From: Chloroflexota bacterium
GTDB lineage: Bacteria > Chloroflexota > Anaerolineae > Aggregatilineales > Phototrophicaceae
Direction of reading: 5' to 3'
Length of the DNA stretch: 48,723 nt
Assembly: GCA_011523735.1 (NCBI GenBank)
Contig: WTGB01000160.1
Span: forward strand, 1-48,723
Position numbers and translations under genes: made by a program. Shown here piece by piece: positions 40,821 through 48,723 of the stretch (positions are counted from its first letter, which is position 1; each line of letters begins with the position of its first letter). The notes beneath the pieces are model-generated. The model ran no database searches. It saw nothing but the letters and a program-made list of their open reading frames with translations, and was not told the origin of the DNA.

Positions 40821-41906
40821 TTATTTGTCGAGAAAATCGAGGATTTCTTTCACCGCTACGGCCACTTGGGGTCCTATATCTTGACGGCCCATCCACTCGG
40901 TAGGACCTTCAGCCACGCCACGGCTGCCAACATCGGAGGGAATCCAGACGACCATGCTGTCCCTCGTGTAAGGCCCGTATCGCCGCGGATCGGTCGGTCC
41001 CATCAGCATTACCGTCTTGGCGCCGCTGGCCGCCGCCAGATGCGTCAAGCCGGTATCGTTGCCGATGTAAAGCAGCGCTTCCGCCGCCAGCGCGCCGATC
41101 TCGGCGAATGTAAGCTTGTCCACCCAACTGTGCCACGGCGCCGCTAAATGCCTGGCGACCTCCGCAACCAGATCCCCATCATCCGGTCCGCCAAGTAAAA
41201 CCACGCCTGCGCCCTTGGCTTCCGCCACGCGATTCACCAATTCAGCAAAACGCAGCAGTGGAAAGCGCTTGCTTTCAAAGCGCATGCCCGGGTTGACGCC
41301 TCCGCCTGGATGCGCCACGATGAAAGGCGCTGCCACTTGCACCGTCTCGAGCGTCGCGCGGATGTATTCGCGCGTTTCTGCCCGCACCGGCAAATTCGCG
41401 ACCGCATGCAACTCGCGACCTGCCAGCGCGCTGACGACCTTCAAGTAAATCTCGCTCTCGTGCGCAGGCTCATCCGGGTCGATTGCGACTCGCAAGTTGT
41501 AACCGAAGCCGCGACCGCCGCTGTCCAGTCCCGCGCGAAAAGGAATCCCCGCCAGACATATCGCCAGGCTCATCAGAGGCGACCGCACCAGCGAGACAGC
41601 GCAATCATAGTTGCCGGCGCGCAATTGCCGCAGGAAACGCCAGAAACTGACCGGCGATCTTAAGGGCATATCTGCTTGTGCTATGACGAGATCGTCGATC
41701 GTGGAGTGATGCGCAATCGCTCGCGCGGACCATTCGCCCACCACCCAGCTAATATGCGCCTCCGGATAAGCCTCGCGCAGAGCCGTCAAAGCCGCCGTCG
41801 CCATGACGACATCGCCGATGCAGCAGGGACGAATGAAGGCGATGCGTCGCGGCGGGACAGATTTTGCCCTGACCGGGAATACGGTCCCCAAAAGCCGATA
41901 AACCAT
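40821..41906 (-). CDS. glycosyltransferase family 9 (heptosyltransferase-like)
   Basis: A 361-residue GT-B enzyme. Features are IRPCCIGDVVMATAALTALREAYP at the N-terminus, HPGGGVNPGMR and the donor-site GNDTGLTHLAAASGAKTVMLMGPTDPRRYGP. GT9 includes ADP-heptose:LPS heptosyltransferases. A heptose-phosphate adenylyltransferase lies at 47329-47814, making an ADP-heptose donor plausible. It is not coupled to neighbours. In a monoderm-type cell the acceptor would be a glycan or protein rather than LPS. Confidence 0.9.
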   Translation of the reverse strand: MVYRLLGTVFPVRAKSVPPRRIAFIRPCCIGDVVMATAALTALREAYPEAHISWVVGEWSARAIAHHSTIDDLVIAQADMPLRSPVSFWRFLRQLRAGNYDCAVSLVRSPLMSLAICLAGIPFRAGLDSGGRGFGYNLRVAIDPDEPAHESEIYLKVVSALAGRELHAVANLPVRAETREYIRATLETVQVAAPFIVAHPGGGVNPGMRFESKRFPLLRFAELVNRVAEAKGAGVVLLGGPDDGDLVAEVARHLAAPWHSWVDKLTFAEIGALAAEALLYIGNDTGLTHLAAASGAKTVMLMGPTDPRRYGPYTRDSMVVWIPSDVGSRGVAEGPTEWMGRQDIGPQVAVAVKEILDFLDK

Positions 41907-42038
41907 GGCTTCAAACTCGTGAATATCCTGTGAGCGACGAAAAATGTAATGCAGACTTGAGGCGAGGCATAGTGCAAGTTGCCGTCTAAAGCGCGTCAGA
42001 AGTAGACTATGCTCATAGCCGTGCCAGCAAAAACCAAG

Positions 42039-42086
42039 ACAGCGTTTGACATCTTCCCTAAAACAGCGTTTGACATCTTCCCTAAA
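42039..42086. repeat. perfect tandem duplication of 24 bases
   Basis: Positions 42039-42062 and 42063-42086 are identical. Each copy contains TTTGACAT, so a -35-like TTGACA occurs twice (42046-42051 and 42070-42075) upstream of the DUF4013 gene. No good -10 is at 17 bases from either copy. Confidence 0.85.
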
Positions 42087-42132
42087 TATGTTAAGTTCAC
42101 TTTAAGCAAATATAAAATCTCATAACAATGTC

Positions 42133-42879
42133 ATGAACATCTTAGGCGCTTTCACATATATTTTCAGAGATCGGCGCTTCATGAGCAAGCTCGGGGAGAC
42201 GGCGGTCTTTGTGCTGCTCATTCCGGTGCCCGTGATGGGCTTGATCTGCCTCTGTGTGCTTTTGGGCTATCTGGCTGAAATCATCCACAACGTCAGCAAC
42301 GATTATCCGCGTCCACTGCCGGAGTGGGATCATATCGGCGAAGATATCAGCAAAGGCTTCCCGGTCTTGGTCGCGCTTGTCGTCTACCATTTGCCGCTGC
42401 TGCTGGCTCTGGCATTCTTGTATGCTTTCCGCGGCGTCATCGCCGTCAGCCTCTTCGGCGGGATTACCTTCGTCGGCATCTTGACCGGCCTGCTGCCCTT
42501 GATGCTGCTCTATTTGGCTTTCGCCTGGTCCCTGTTTGCAATCGCCCTGGCCCGCTATGCCGAGACCTGGGAGTCGGAATATTTTTATCAATTTAATTCT
42601 ATGTTGCGCACCCTGCAGATGAATAGCGCCCTCGCTATCCAATGGCTGATCGCATCGCTGGCGGCGAGCATCGCGCTCCTGTTATTGGCGCCGGCCTTGC
42701 TTCTGGGTCCCTTCCTTTTTGTTCCGGTACAGGGCCATTTGCTGGGCAGCTATGCGCGCCGATTGCGCATCGCGCGGATGGCATACCGCCGCGCTGCTGA
42801 AAGCGAGCAAAATGGGCTGGCGCTGAATTACCCGCAACCGGAAAGCCACGTGCCCTTGCGGAGCAATGAGAGCCTTTGA
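42133..42879 (+). CDS. DUF4013 membrane protein
   Basis: A 248-residue protein with four or five membrane helices. The DUF4013 hallmark is GYLAEIIHNVSNDYPRPLPEWDHIGEDISKGF (two parts, about residues 44-76). The family is widespread in Chloroflexota and archaea with no known function. ATG 42133 has no clear Shine-Dalgarno. Confidence 0.85.
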   Translation: MNILGAFTYIFRDRRFMSKLGETAVFVLLIPVPVMGLICLCVLLGYLAEIIHNVSNDYPRPLPEWDHIGEDISKGFPVLVALVVYHLPLLLALAFLYAFRGVIAVSLFGGITFVGILTGLLPLMLLYLAFAWSLFAIALARYAETWESEYFYQFNSMLRTLQMNSALAIQWLIASLAASIALLLLAPALLLGPFLFVPVQGHLLGSYARRLRIARMAYRRAAESEQNGLALNYPQPESHVPLRSNESL

Positions 42880-43241
42880 CGGAGGCTTTCCGGCCCGCGC
42901 GAAACTTAGTCGGTCCCCGCGCAAATCAACTCGGCCTCTCTGCATATTCGTTCAGCAGTTCACGATTATGTGAGCTTGCTGTCATCTAAGCTAATCCGGA
43001 TAGCTTTACGCGCGAAGTTCCCGGCATTTCCTGGGCAATTGCCGCCGGAATCCTTTGTATACGCTGACTTCAGCGGATATAATCATATATAGTGCGCTGG
43101 CGGCAATACGGGCGAATGTTGTATTTAGGTGTAATATTAGATTATATGTTGTTTAACCTTATCTGAACTCAAGCGCATCGTTAATCAGCCGTCGATACGG
43201 AAGGGATACAGATCAGGCTAAGCACGGGAGAAGAGGAGTCG
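42880..43241 (+). other. 362-base gap before the PIN-TRAM gene
   Basis: No gene seen. It becomes AT-rich after 43070 and holds the promoter at 43055-43083. A further AT-rich stretch (GTAATATTAGATTATATG, about 43131-43148) may hold a second start. Confidence 0.5.
43055..43083 (+). promoter_or_regulatory. promoter with a dyad in the spacer
   Basis: TTGTAT (43055-43060), 17 bases and TATAAT (43078-43083). The spacer contains GCTGACTTCAGC (43063-43074), a 5-base perfect dyad, so a regulator could bind between the two hexamers. Confidence 0.5.
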
Positions 43242-44297
43242 ATGAACTCAATGCTCTTATGCCGCTTAATTGGCTTGGTCGTGTTTTCCTTCGTTGGCGC
43301 TCGTCTCGGCGCCGGGTTGGCGCATCTTACCGAATTCAGCGCCGATGAGGTCTCCCTGATTTTTTTTGGGCTGGGTGCCCTGTTCGGCTTGATTGCGACG
43401 CCCTGGATCACGGTTCTGCCCTTGCGCGCCTGGCGCCGCGCCGCGAATGAAATGACTGTGCCGCGGCTGATCCTGGCGATTTTCGGCGGCTTGATCGGCT
43501 TGACGGTGGCGCTGATGCTCGCCTTCCCGCTGTCGCTATTGGGCGATCCGGTCGGCCGGGTGCTGCCGGCGATTGTATCGGCTGTCTGCGGTTACCTTGG
43601 CATGCACCTGTTCAACATCCGGTCAAGTGAAATCGTCGATTGGGTCAGTGAAAAAATCTTGGGGCGGCAGCGGCGCTTTCAGCCCTTCGCCGCGCGACAA
43701 TTGCTTTTGGATACCAGTGTTTTGATCGACGGCCGAATCGTGGAGATTGCCGAGACCGGCTTCATCGGCGGGACCCTGGTCATCCCGCGCTTCGTGCTGA
43801 GCGAGTTGCACCGCGTCGCGGATTCATCCGATCCCTTGCGACGCAATCGCGGACGGCGCGGTTTGGCGAAGCTCAACGAACTGCAGCGCAATAATGACCT
43901 GCCGGTCAAGATAGTCGATGATGATCCGCAAGATTTCGGCGAGGTGGACGCCAAGCTGGTGGCGCTGTCGATACAGCTCAATGCCTCGCTGGTGACCAAC
44001 GACTTCAATCTCAATCAAGTGGCTGATGCCCAGGGCGTGGATGTGCTGAATATCAACGCGCTGGCTAATGCGGTGCGCTCAGTCTACATCCCGGGCGAGA
44101 CCTTCAACATCCGCATCATCCAGGAAGGTCGCGATCCCAATCAAGGCGTCGGCTACTTGGACGACGGCACTATGGTCGTGGTGGAAGCGGGCCAGAAATA
44201 CATGGACCGCAATGTTAGCGTCGAAGTCACCAAGCTCATCAACCGCCCCACCGGGCGGATGATCTTCGCTATCCCGCGAGCCGAGGCGGGGCGCTAA
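43242..44297 (+). CDS. membrane PIN-TRAM ribonuclease-like protein (YacL type)
   Basis: A 351-residue protein. Residues 1-125 hold about four membrane helices. A PIN domain follows with Asp157 (LLLDTSVLIDGR), Glu near FVLSELH, Asp near DAKLVAL and TNDFN, i.e. a full acidic set. A TRAM RNA-binding domain (about 280-340; PGETFNIRIIQEGRDPNQGVGYLDDGTMVVVE) ends it. GAGGAG precedes ATG. Bacillus YacL has this layout; a membrane-tethered RNase is expected. Confidence 0.93.
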   Translation: MNSMLLCRLIGLVVFSFVGARLGAGLAHLTEFSADEVSLIFFGLGALFGLIATPWITVLPLRAWRRAANEMTVPRLILAIFGGLIGLTVALMLAFPLSLLGDPVGRVLPAIVSAVCGYLGMHLFNIRSSEIVDWVSEKILGRQRRFQPFAARQLLLDTSVLIDGRIVEIAETGFIGGTLVIPRFVLSELHRVADSSDPLRRNRGRRGLAKLNELQRNNDLPVKIVDDDPQDFGEVDAKLVALSIQLNASLVTNDFNLNQVADAQGVDVLNINALANAVRSVYIPGETFNIRIIQEGRDPNQGVGYLDDGTMVVVEAGQKYMDRNVSVEVTKLINRPTGRMIFAIPRAEAGR

Positions 44298-44316
44298 GCT
44301 CCACTATAACGAAATC

Positions 44317-45016
44317 TGTAGGGCTTGTCCGCAAGTGTGGCGCTCGCACAAGGGACTGATGACAGGCCAGGTCAGCGGATTGTGCAGTTTTCTAGGTCTG
44401 TCTCACCCCCTTGCGGATGCCGGCTCGTGACCTTACCTGCTCTGTCTTGGCTATGCTGCCCTTGCCTAAGACGTTGGTTAGAATCTCCCAACGCGTGAAC
44501 ATTTGTTCTCGTTTCATCTGCCATTGCATGCTATCCTGATCCTGCCCGCGCCTTAACAACCGAATAGCTCAGACCCCCGCCTCTGCCTTGCCGTGATTTC
44601 CCGTAGAAAAAAATATTCCATTTACGGGAAATTTACGGGAAACCTCCGGCAAACGCCTGCCTGCAACCGCCCATTCGCTCCTTGTCCTCATTGGCGAAAT
44701 CCTGCTCGCGCCAAAAGATCCCACCCACACCAGATAACATTGGCGCAAAAGAAGTTTTTCCGTGCAAACGCAAATCCGGCGCTGAAAGCCGCCCTATCCC
44801 CCGCCAACACTGCGCTCCAGCCTTTGCCAACATCCCGATTTCCATTGCCCAAATTCGGCAAATACGCGCCCATCTCCCCGATTTTTCTCTGGGAAATTTC
44901 CAACATACTCCCAAGTCTGTATGGGCGTGCCGGTGCCTCGCCCGCCATAGAGATGGCGGGAAAGGAAGCCGTGGGTGAGGGGGTAGAAAAGCGACCACTA
45001 CCGGACAAGCCCTACA
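44317..45016. repeat. 700-base noncoding segment with 15-base terminal inverted repeats
   Basis: TGTAGGGCTTGTCCG (44317-44331) and its exact complement (45002-45016) bound a segment that holds no gene that I can support, only short hairpins, for example CCCGCCAT-AGAG-ATGGCGGG (44941-44960), and the repeats at 44598-44642. I see no target-site duplication. It may be a miniature mobile element or an inter-operon repeat pair. It occupies nearly the whole 779-base gap between the PIN-TRAM and pepF genes. Confidence 0.55.
44598..44642. repeat. TTTACGGGAAA tandem pair with an inverted arm
   Basis: TTTACGGGAAA occurs twice head to tail (44621-44631, 44632-44642), and TTCCCGTA (44598-44605) is the inverse of its core, so either copy can form a hairpin with the upstream arm. 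It lies within the 700-base element. Confidence 0.6.
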
Positions 45017-45076
45017 CCCATCCGAGCCTGTTTGTTACGATATTGACTTCAATCCATCAACCCGAAAGCCAAAACC

Positions 45077-46900
45077 ATGACCGAAGCCCTGCAAGAAGTC
45101 CTCACTGGCGCCGAAGCTGTCGTATGGGATCTGTCCGTATTTTACGACAGCCTGGACGATCCGCAGATTGAAGCCGATATTGAGAAACTGAAGGAACTGG
45201 TCGACGATTTTCAGGCGCGCTGGCATGGCAAAGTCGCGGACATGAGCGCGGCGGATTTTGTCAGCGCTTACCAGGCTTTGGAGGCGATCTATGACTCGCG
45301 CGGGCGCTTGGGCGCCTTCGCCTTCCTCAACTTCTCGGTCGACACCGGCAGCCCAGTCTATCAAGCGGCGGTCGCGCGTATCGAAGAGTTGGAATCCAGC
45401 TTGAGCCAGAAACTGGTCTTCTTCGACCTCGAATGGAATGCGCTGGACAATGACGCGGCGGACCGGATTCTGGCTGATCCTGTCCTCGCTGACTATCGCT
45501 ATTATCTGGAGGCGGAGCGGCGTTACCGCCCCTACAATCTCAGCGAAGCCGAAGAACAGATCATCATCGAGAAGCAGGTGACGGGCAGCGGCGCCTGGAC
45601 CCGTTTCTTCACCCAGCTAACCAGCGCCTTCCGCTTCGATTGGCTGGGCGACGAGGTCAATATGACCTTCGTGCTCAACAAGCTGCGCGATGCCGACCGC
45701 GATGTGCGGGAGATGGCGTGGCGAAAGCTGACCGACAAGCTGGCTGAGAAGTCGATGGAATTGACCTTCATCTTCAACACCCTGGCTCTGGACAAGGCGA
45801 ATAGCGACCGGCGTCGCGGCTACGCCAGTTGGATTTCTTCCCGCAACCTCAGCAACAAAGCGGGGGACGAAGTGGTCGAGGCGCTGGTTTCGACCGTGAC
45901 GAGCAACTACGGCTTGGTGGCGCGGCACTATGAGCTGAAGCGGGCGCTGCTCGGTTATGAAGAACTCTACGACTACGACCGTTACGCCCCGCTGAATCTT
46001 AAGGAGAGCGAGGAATTCTATGTCTGGGAGCAGGCCCGCGATATCGTGCTGGATGCCTTCGACAATTTCAGTCCGCGTATGAAGACGGTGGCGCAGCAAT
46101 TCTTCGACCACAACTGGATTCACGCGCCCGTCCTGCCCAATAAACGCGGCGGCGCTTTCGCCGCCTCAACGGTCGCCTCCGCCAATCCCTACGTTTTCCT
46201 GAATTATCTGGGCGACACGCGCGACGTCACCACGCTGGCGCACGAGTTGGGGCATGGCATCCACATGTATTTGTCGGGCAAAGAGAAGGGTCTCTTCGCT
46301 CTGTATACGCCATTGACCACCGCTGAGATGGCTTCGACCTTCGCCGAGATGCTGGTCTTTCAGGATTTGATGGCGGCCGAGGACGATCAGGAAGTCAAGC
46401 TGTCGATGCTGACCGAGAAGATCGAAGATACTTTCGCGACAGTCTTCCGGCAAATATCGATGAACCGCTTCGAAGACAAAATGCACAATGCGCGCCGCGG
46501 CGAAGGCGAGCTTACCGCGGAGCGTTTCAACGAGCTCTGGCTGGAGACGCAGCGCGATATGTTCGGCGACAGCGTCATCATCACCGAAGAATATGGCAGT
46601 TGGTGGAGTTATGTCCCGCACTTCCTGCATGCGCCCGGCTATGTCTACGCCTATTCCTTCGGCGAGCTGCTGGTGCTGGCGCTCTATCGGATTTATCAGG
46701 AAGAGGGCGATCCCTTCGTGCCGAAATACATCGACTTGCTGGCGGCCGGCGATTCGGATTATCCCGATCGACTGCTGGCGCAGGTGGGCGTCGATATCAA
46801 CGATCCGGGCTTTTGGCGGAAGGGCATCGATATGATTGAGGAATGGGTCGCGCAAGCTGAATCTCTGGCCCGCGAGCTCTATCCCGAGAAGTTCGCTTAG
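45077..46900 (+). CDS. pepF: oligoendopeptidase F (M3 family)
   Basis: A 607-residue zinc metallopeptidase of the PepF/M3 type. The zinc motif HELGH starts at residue 389 (His389, Glu390, His393), followed by TTAEMASTFAEMLVF, which holds the third-ligand Glu. The C-terminal helices are typical: YVPHFLHAPGYVYAYSFGELLVLALY. Normal full length, no signal peptide; it would degrade short peptides in the cytoplasm. The first bases after the inverted-repeat element hold no strong promoter. DUF3052 follows after 9 bases. Confidence 0.95.
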   Translation: MTEALQEVLTGAEAVVWDLSVFYDSLDDPQIEADIEKLKELVDDFQARWHGKVADMSAADFVSAYQALEAIYDSRGRLGAFAFLNFSVDTGSPVYQAAVARIEELESSLSQKLVFFDLEWNALDNDAADRILADPVLADYRYYLEAERRYRPYNLSEAEEQIIIEKQVTGSGAWTRFFTQLTSAFRFDWLGDEVNMTFVLNKLRDADRDVREMAWRKLTDKLAEKSMELTFIFNTLALDKANSDRRRGYASWISSRNLSNKAGDEVVEALVSTVTSNYGLVARHYELKRALLGYEELYDYDRYAPLNLKESEEFYVWEQARDIVLDAFDNFSPRMKTVAQQFFDHNWIHAPVLPNKRGGAFAASTVASANPYVFLNYLGDTRDVTTLAHELGHGIHMYLSGKEKGLFALYTPLTTAEMASTFAEMLVFQDLMAAEDDQEVKLSMLTEKIEDTFATVFRQISMNRFEDKMHNARRGEGELTAERFNELWLETQRDMFGDSVIITEEYGSWWSYVPHFLHAPGYVYAYSFGELLVLALYRIYQEEGDPFVPKYIDLLAAGDSDYPDRLLAQVGVDINDPGFWRKGIDMIEEWVAQAESLARELYPEKFA

Positions 46901-46909
46901 GCAAGGCTC

Positions 46910-47320
46910 ATGACCGCAGGCTACTCCGGCACGCCCCTCGTCAAGAAGCTGGGCATCAAGCCCGCTGACCGTCTGGCGCTCCTGAACGCGCCGAGCCATT
47001 ATCTTGATTTGCTGGGCGACCTGCCGGCGGATGTGACCATTGACGCGGCGCTGGCAAATGGCGGCTATGATTTTGTACAAGCCTTCTACGTCTGGCGCGC
47101 CGATTACGAAGCCGCCTTCGACAACCTGAAGTCAGCGATCAAGAAGGACGGCATGCTCTGGATATCCTGGTACAAGAAAGCCGCCAAGATGCCGACCGAT
47201 ATCACGGAAGATGTCGTTCGCGATGTAGCGTTGGCGGGTGGCTTGGTGGATGTGAAAGTCGCCGCGATTGACGCGCAGTGGTCGGGGCTCAAGCTGGTGT
47301 ATCGGCTGAAAGATCGCTGA
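46910..47320 (+). CDS. DUF3052-family protein
   Basis: A 136-residue protein of a small family without known function. Family marks are GYSGTPLVKKLGIKPADRLALLNAP at the start, FVQAFYVWRADYE in the middle and LWISWYKKAAK...DITEDVVRDVALAGGLVDVKVAAIDAQWSGLKLVYRL at the end (quoted in part). Compact alpha/beta, soluble. It sits 9 bases from both neighbours, so pepF, this gene and the adenylyltransferase form one transcript. Confidence 0.85.
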   Translation: MTAGYSGTPLVKKLGIKPADRLALLNAPSHYLDLLGDLPADVTIDAALANGGYDFVQAFYVWRADYEAAFDNLKSAIKKDGMLWISWYKKAAKMPTDITEDVVRDVALAGGLVDVKVAAIDAQWSGLKLVYRLKDR

Positions 47321-47328
47321 GTGAACCG

Positions 47329-47814
47329 ATGGGCGAACTGCTTGAACTTTCAGAAGCGCGGGTTCTGCGCGAGTCCCTGCGACAAGAAGGCAAGACCCTG
47401 GTCTTCACCAATGGCCATTTTGACCTGCTGCACGCGGGCCATCTGGATTACCTGGAGAAAGCGCGGGCGCTGGGCGCTGCGCTCTTCGTCGGTTTGAACG
47501 GCGACGCCTCAACTGCCCGGCTGAAGGGTCCCGGTCGGCCGCTGGTGCCGGCTAGGGAGCGGGCTCGTCTGCTGGCGGCGCTCATGACAGTGAGGGCAGT
47601 GATCATCTTCGAGGAGGATACCGCCGATAAGCTGCTGCGGGCGCTGCAGCCGGATATCTACGTCAAAGGCGGTGACTACGCTGACAAGCCGCTCCCCGAG
47701 CGCGCCACGGTGGAAGCCTATGGCGGACGAGTCGAGTTAATCGAATACCTGCGCGGGCACAGCACAACGCAGCTCATCAACCGGATTCGCAAGTTGGACG
47801 GGCCAACAGAGTGA
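47329..47814 (+). CDS. rfaE2: heptose-1-phosphate adenylyltransferase-like nucleotidyltransferase
   Basis: About 161 residues, the stand-alone version of the HldE C-terminal domain. TNGHFDLLHAGHLDYLEKAR contains the H-x-G-H nucleotide site, and VKGGDYADKPLPE and GHSTTQLINRI match the family. It would form ADP-D-glycero-beta-D-manno-heptose. Other members use glycerol-3-phosphate or FAD precursors, so specificity needs proof. The start is ATG 47329, 9 bases after DUF3052. Confidence 0.9.
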   Translation: MGELLELSEARVLRESLRQEGKTLVFTNGHFDLLHAGHLDYLEKARALGAALFVGLNGDASTARLKGPGRPLVPARERARLLAALMTVRAVIIFEEDTADKLLRALQPDIYVKGGDYADKPLPERATVEAYGGRVELIEYLRGHSTTQLINRIRKLDGPTE

Positions 47815-47851
47815 TGGCTACTTGTCGCTCGTCGCTATACCTGAATACAAA

Positions 47852-47874
47852 GGGGCGACTCAATGAGTCACCCC
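47852..47874. terminator. hairpin between convergent genes, related to the 9103 repeat
   Basis: GGGG-C-GACTC / GAGTC-A-CCCC forms a stem with one mismatch and a 3-base loop, followed by CTACATTTT. It shares GGGCGACTC and CCCCTAC with the element at 9103-9171. It may terminate both the plus-strand transcript and rpsD, though the T-runs are short. Confidence 0.5.
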
Positions 47875-47909
47875 TACATTTTGCGTTGGGCTGGTTTTCG
47901 CTCCGGCGG

Positions 47910-48536
47910 CTAGGTCAAGCGGTTGTAGAACTCGACCACCATCTGGATCTGCACCGGCGTCTGCACTTCCCCTTCTTCCGGCGCGCGATCCAGCGTGACG
48001 CGGAAGTTTTCCTTATCCACTGTCATATAGGGCGGGAAGTAAGCCGACTGCTGGATCCACTCCTGGATATGCACATTCTTCTTCATTTTGTCGCTGACTT
48101 CGACGACATCATGCGGGCGTACCTGGTAGGAGGGCAGATTGAGGCGCCGGCCGTTGACCATGATGTGACCATGCCCGACGATCTGCCGCGCCGACCAGAT
48201 GGTCGCGGCCAGACCAGAGCGGTAGACGATGTTATCCAAGCGGCGCTCCAGCAGGCTCAACAAATTGACGCCGGTCGGTCCCGGCATCAGCGCTGCCTTC
48301 TTGTAATAATTGCGCAACTGCCGTTCGCGCACGTTGTAGATGAAAGCCAGTTTCTGCTTCTCTTCCAACTGAAGCGCGTAGTTGCTGCGGCGCCCGGAGC
48401 GGAAAGATTTCTCGCGCCCGTGCTCACCGGGCGGATAGGCGCGGTTTTCCAGGATGCGCGAGTATTTCGGGCGCGGCACAAGCAACTCGCCGAAGCGACG
48501 CTGCGGTTTAGCTTTTGGTCCGTGGTATGAAGCCAT
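47910..48536 (-). CDS. rpsD: 30S ribosomal protein S4
   Basis: A 208-residue S4. Key segments: [14 protein letters not shown] and [39 protein letters not shown] near the N-terminus (quoted in part), [19 protein letters not shown], then the S4 RNA-binding domain [30 protein letters not shown]. It has no zinc-type cysteines. It stands without the usual rpsM-rpsK-rpoA neighbours downstream; upstream genes are outside the window. Confidence 0.97.
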   Translation of the reverse strand: MASYHGPKAKPQRRFGELLVPRPKYSRILENRAYPPGEHGREKSFRSGRRSNYALQLEEKQKLAFIYNVRERQLRNYYKKAALMPGPTGVNLLSLLERRLDNIVYRSGLAATIWSARQIVGHGHIMVNGRRLNLPSYQVRPHDVVEVSDKMKKNVHIQEWIQQSAYFPPYMTVDKENFRVTLDRAPEEGEVQTPVQIQMVVEFYNRLT

Positions 48537-48664
48537 TTATTGACGAATCCTCTTCCATGCGGCGCGTGACGCTCGCGTAATCGTCCAGAAATCGACGATA
48601 CAGTATAGTTGATTCTGCTGGAAGTGGTAGGGCGAGTTTGAGGAGTGTTGCCCCCCACCCTAAA

Positions 48665-48685
48665 TCCCTCCTCCAAAATGAGGGA
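48665..48685. repeat. hairpin upstream of rpsD near the window edge
   Basis: TCCCTC (48665-48670) and GAGGGA (48680-48685) form a 6-base hairpin in a C-rich intergenic stretch, followed by GGACTTTT. It resembles common short intergenic repeats and may end the transcript of a plus-strand gene outside the window or be a 5' element of rpsD. Confidence 0.35.
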
Positions 48686-48723
48686 GGGACTTTTGAATCC
48701 CCTATGTTGGTGTCTTGCTCCCC

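Noticed and set aside
44593..45171. A 192-codon open frame on the plus strand over the inverted-repeat element
   Set aside because: It is rich in Pro, Ala and Arg with no domain, runs into pepF in another frame and fits chance in GC-rich noncoding DNA.
1..48723. tRNA, rRNA, CRISPR array, integrase or transposase
   Set aside because: Both strands were read and no such feature was seen; a cloverleaf or spacer search by program would be decisive for tRNA and CRISPR.

Overview
The window looks like ordinary chromosome from a Chloroflexota bacterium, probably Anaerolineae-like. This is inference from gene content, not a database result. The DNA is GC-rich, genes are densely packed and often overlap by 4 bases (ATGA or GTGA). 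Cell-surface genes are of Gram-positive or monoderm type: LytR-CpsA-Psr, VanW/peptidoglycan-binding, CAP-LysM, BatA-like vWA, PIN-TRAM and DUF4013. FHA, SWIM, bacterial SH3 and WD40 modules are also present. No rRNA, tRNA, CRISPR array, transposase or phage gene was seen.

Layout. 0-4.6 kb (minus): a sulfatase coupled to a two-FHA protein, an LCP cell-wall ligase and a DinB-fold protein. 4.7-9.1 kb (plus): gatC, a nitrilase, a thiamine-diphosphate enzyme of unknown substrate and a secreted subtilase ending at a clear intrinsic terminator. 9.2-13.2 kb: an ECF sigma factor with a near-consensus promoter, a TetR regulator, a CAP-LysM surface protein, a class IV aminotransferase and a small coiled-coil membrane protein. 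13.3-16.3 kb (minus): a coupled operon fur-type regulator, thiolase, single-chain CoA transferase. 16.5-22.5 kb: a shortened protoporphyrinogen-oxidase-like flavoprotein with an unknown partner, a BatA/vWA membrane protein, an unknown protein and a YcaQ-like winged-helix protein. 22.6-26.2 kb: FetB- and FetA-like transporter halves flanking a YjjX-like NTPase, a GNAT protein and TrmD. 26.3-31.6 kb: a sucrase/ferredoxin-like protein, VanW protein, a duplicated SWIM protein and an orphan ABC substrate-binding lipoprotein or secreted protein. 31.8-36.5 kb: a CofE-like ligase, then a large secreted protein (thrombospondin-3 repeats, SH3-like modules, WD40) facing a divergent kinase-like gene. 36.6-41.9 kb: an ABC-2 exporter pair, a coupled operon of enoyl-CoA hydratase, a degenerate phosphoesterase-like protein and a sulfotransferase, and a GT9 glycosyltransferase. 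42.1-48.7 kb: DUF4013 and PIN-TRAM membrane proteins, a 700-base inverted-repeat-bounded noncoding segment, oligoendopeptidase F, DUF3052, a heptose-phosphate adenylyltransferase and ribosomal protein S4.

The best groups to follow up are: the divergent secreted WD40/SH3 protein and kinase; the enoyl-CoA hydratase / dead phosphoesterase / sulfotransferase operon; the Fur-thiolase-CoA transferase operon; the two-unit SWIM protein that has lost half its second zinc site; and several families of short intergenic repeats. I did not find anything I can confidently call a new defence or mobile system.
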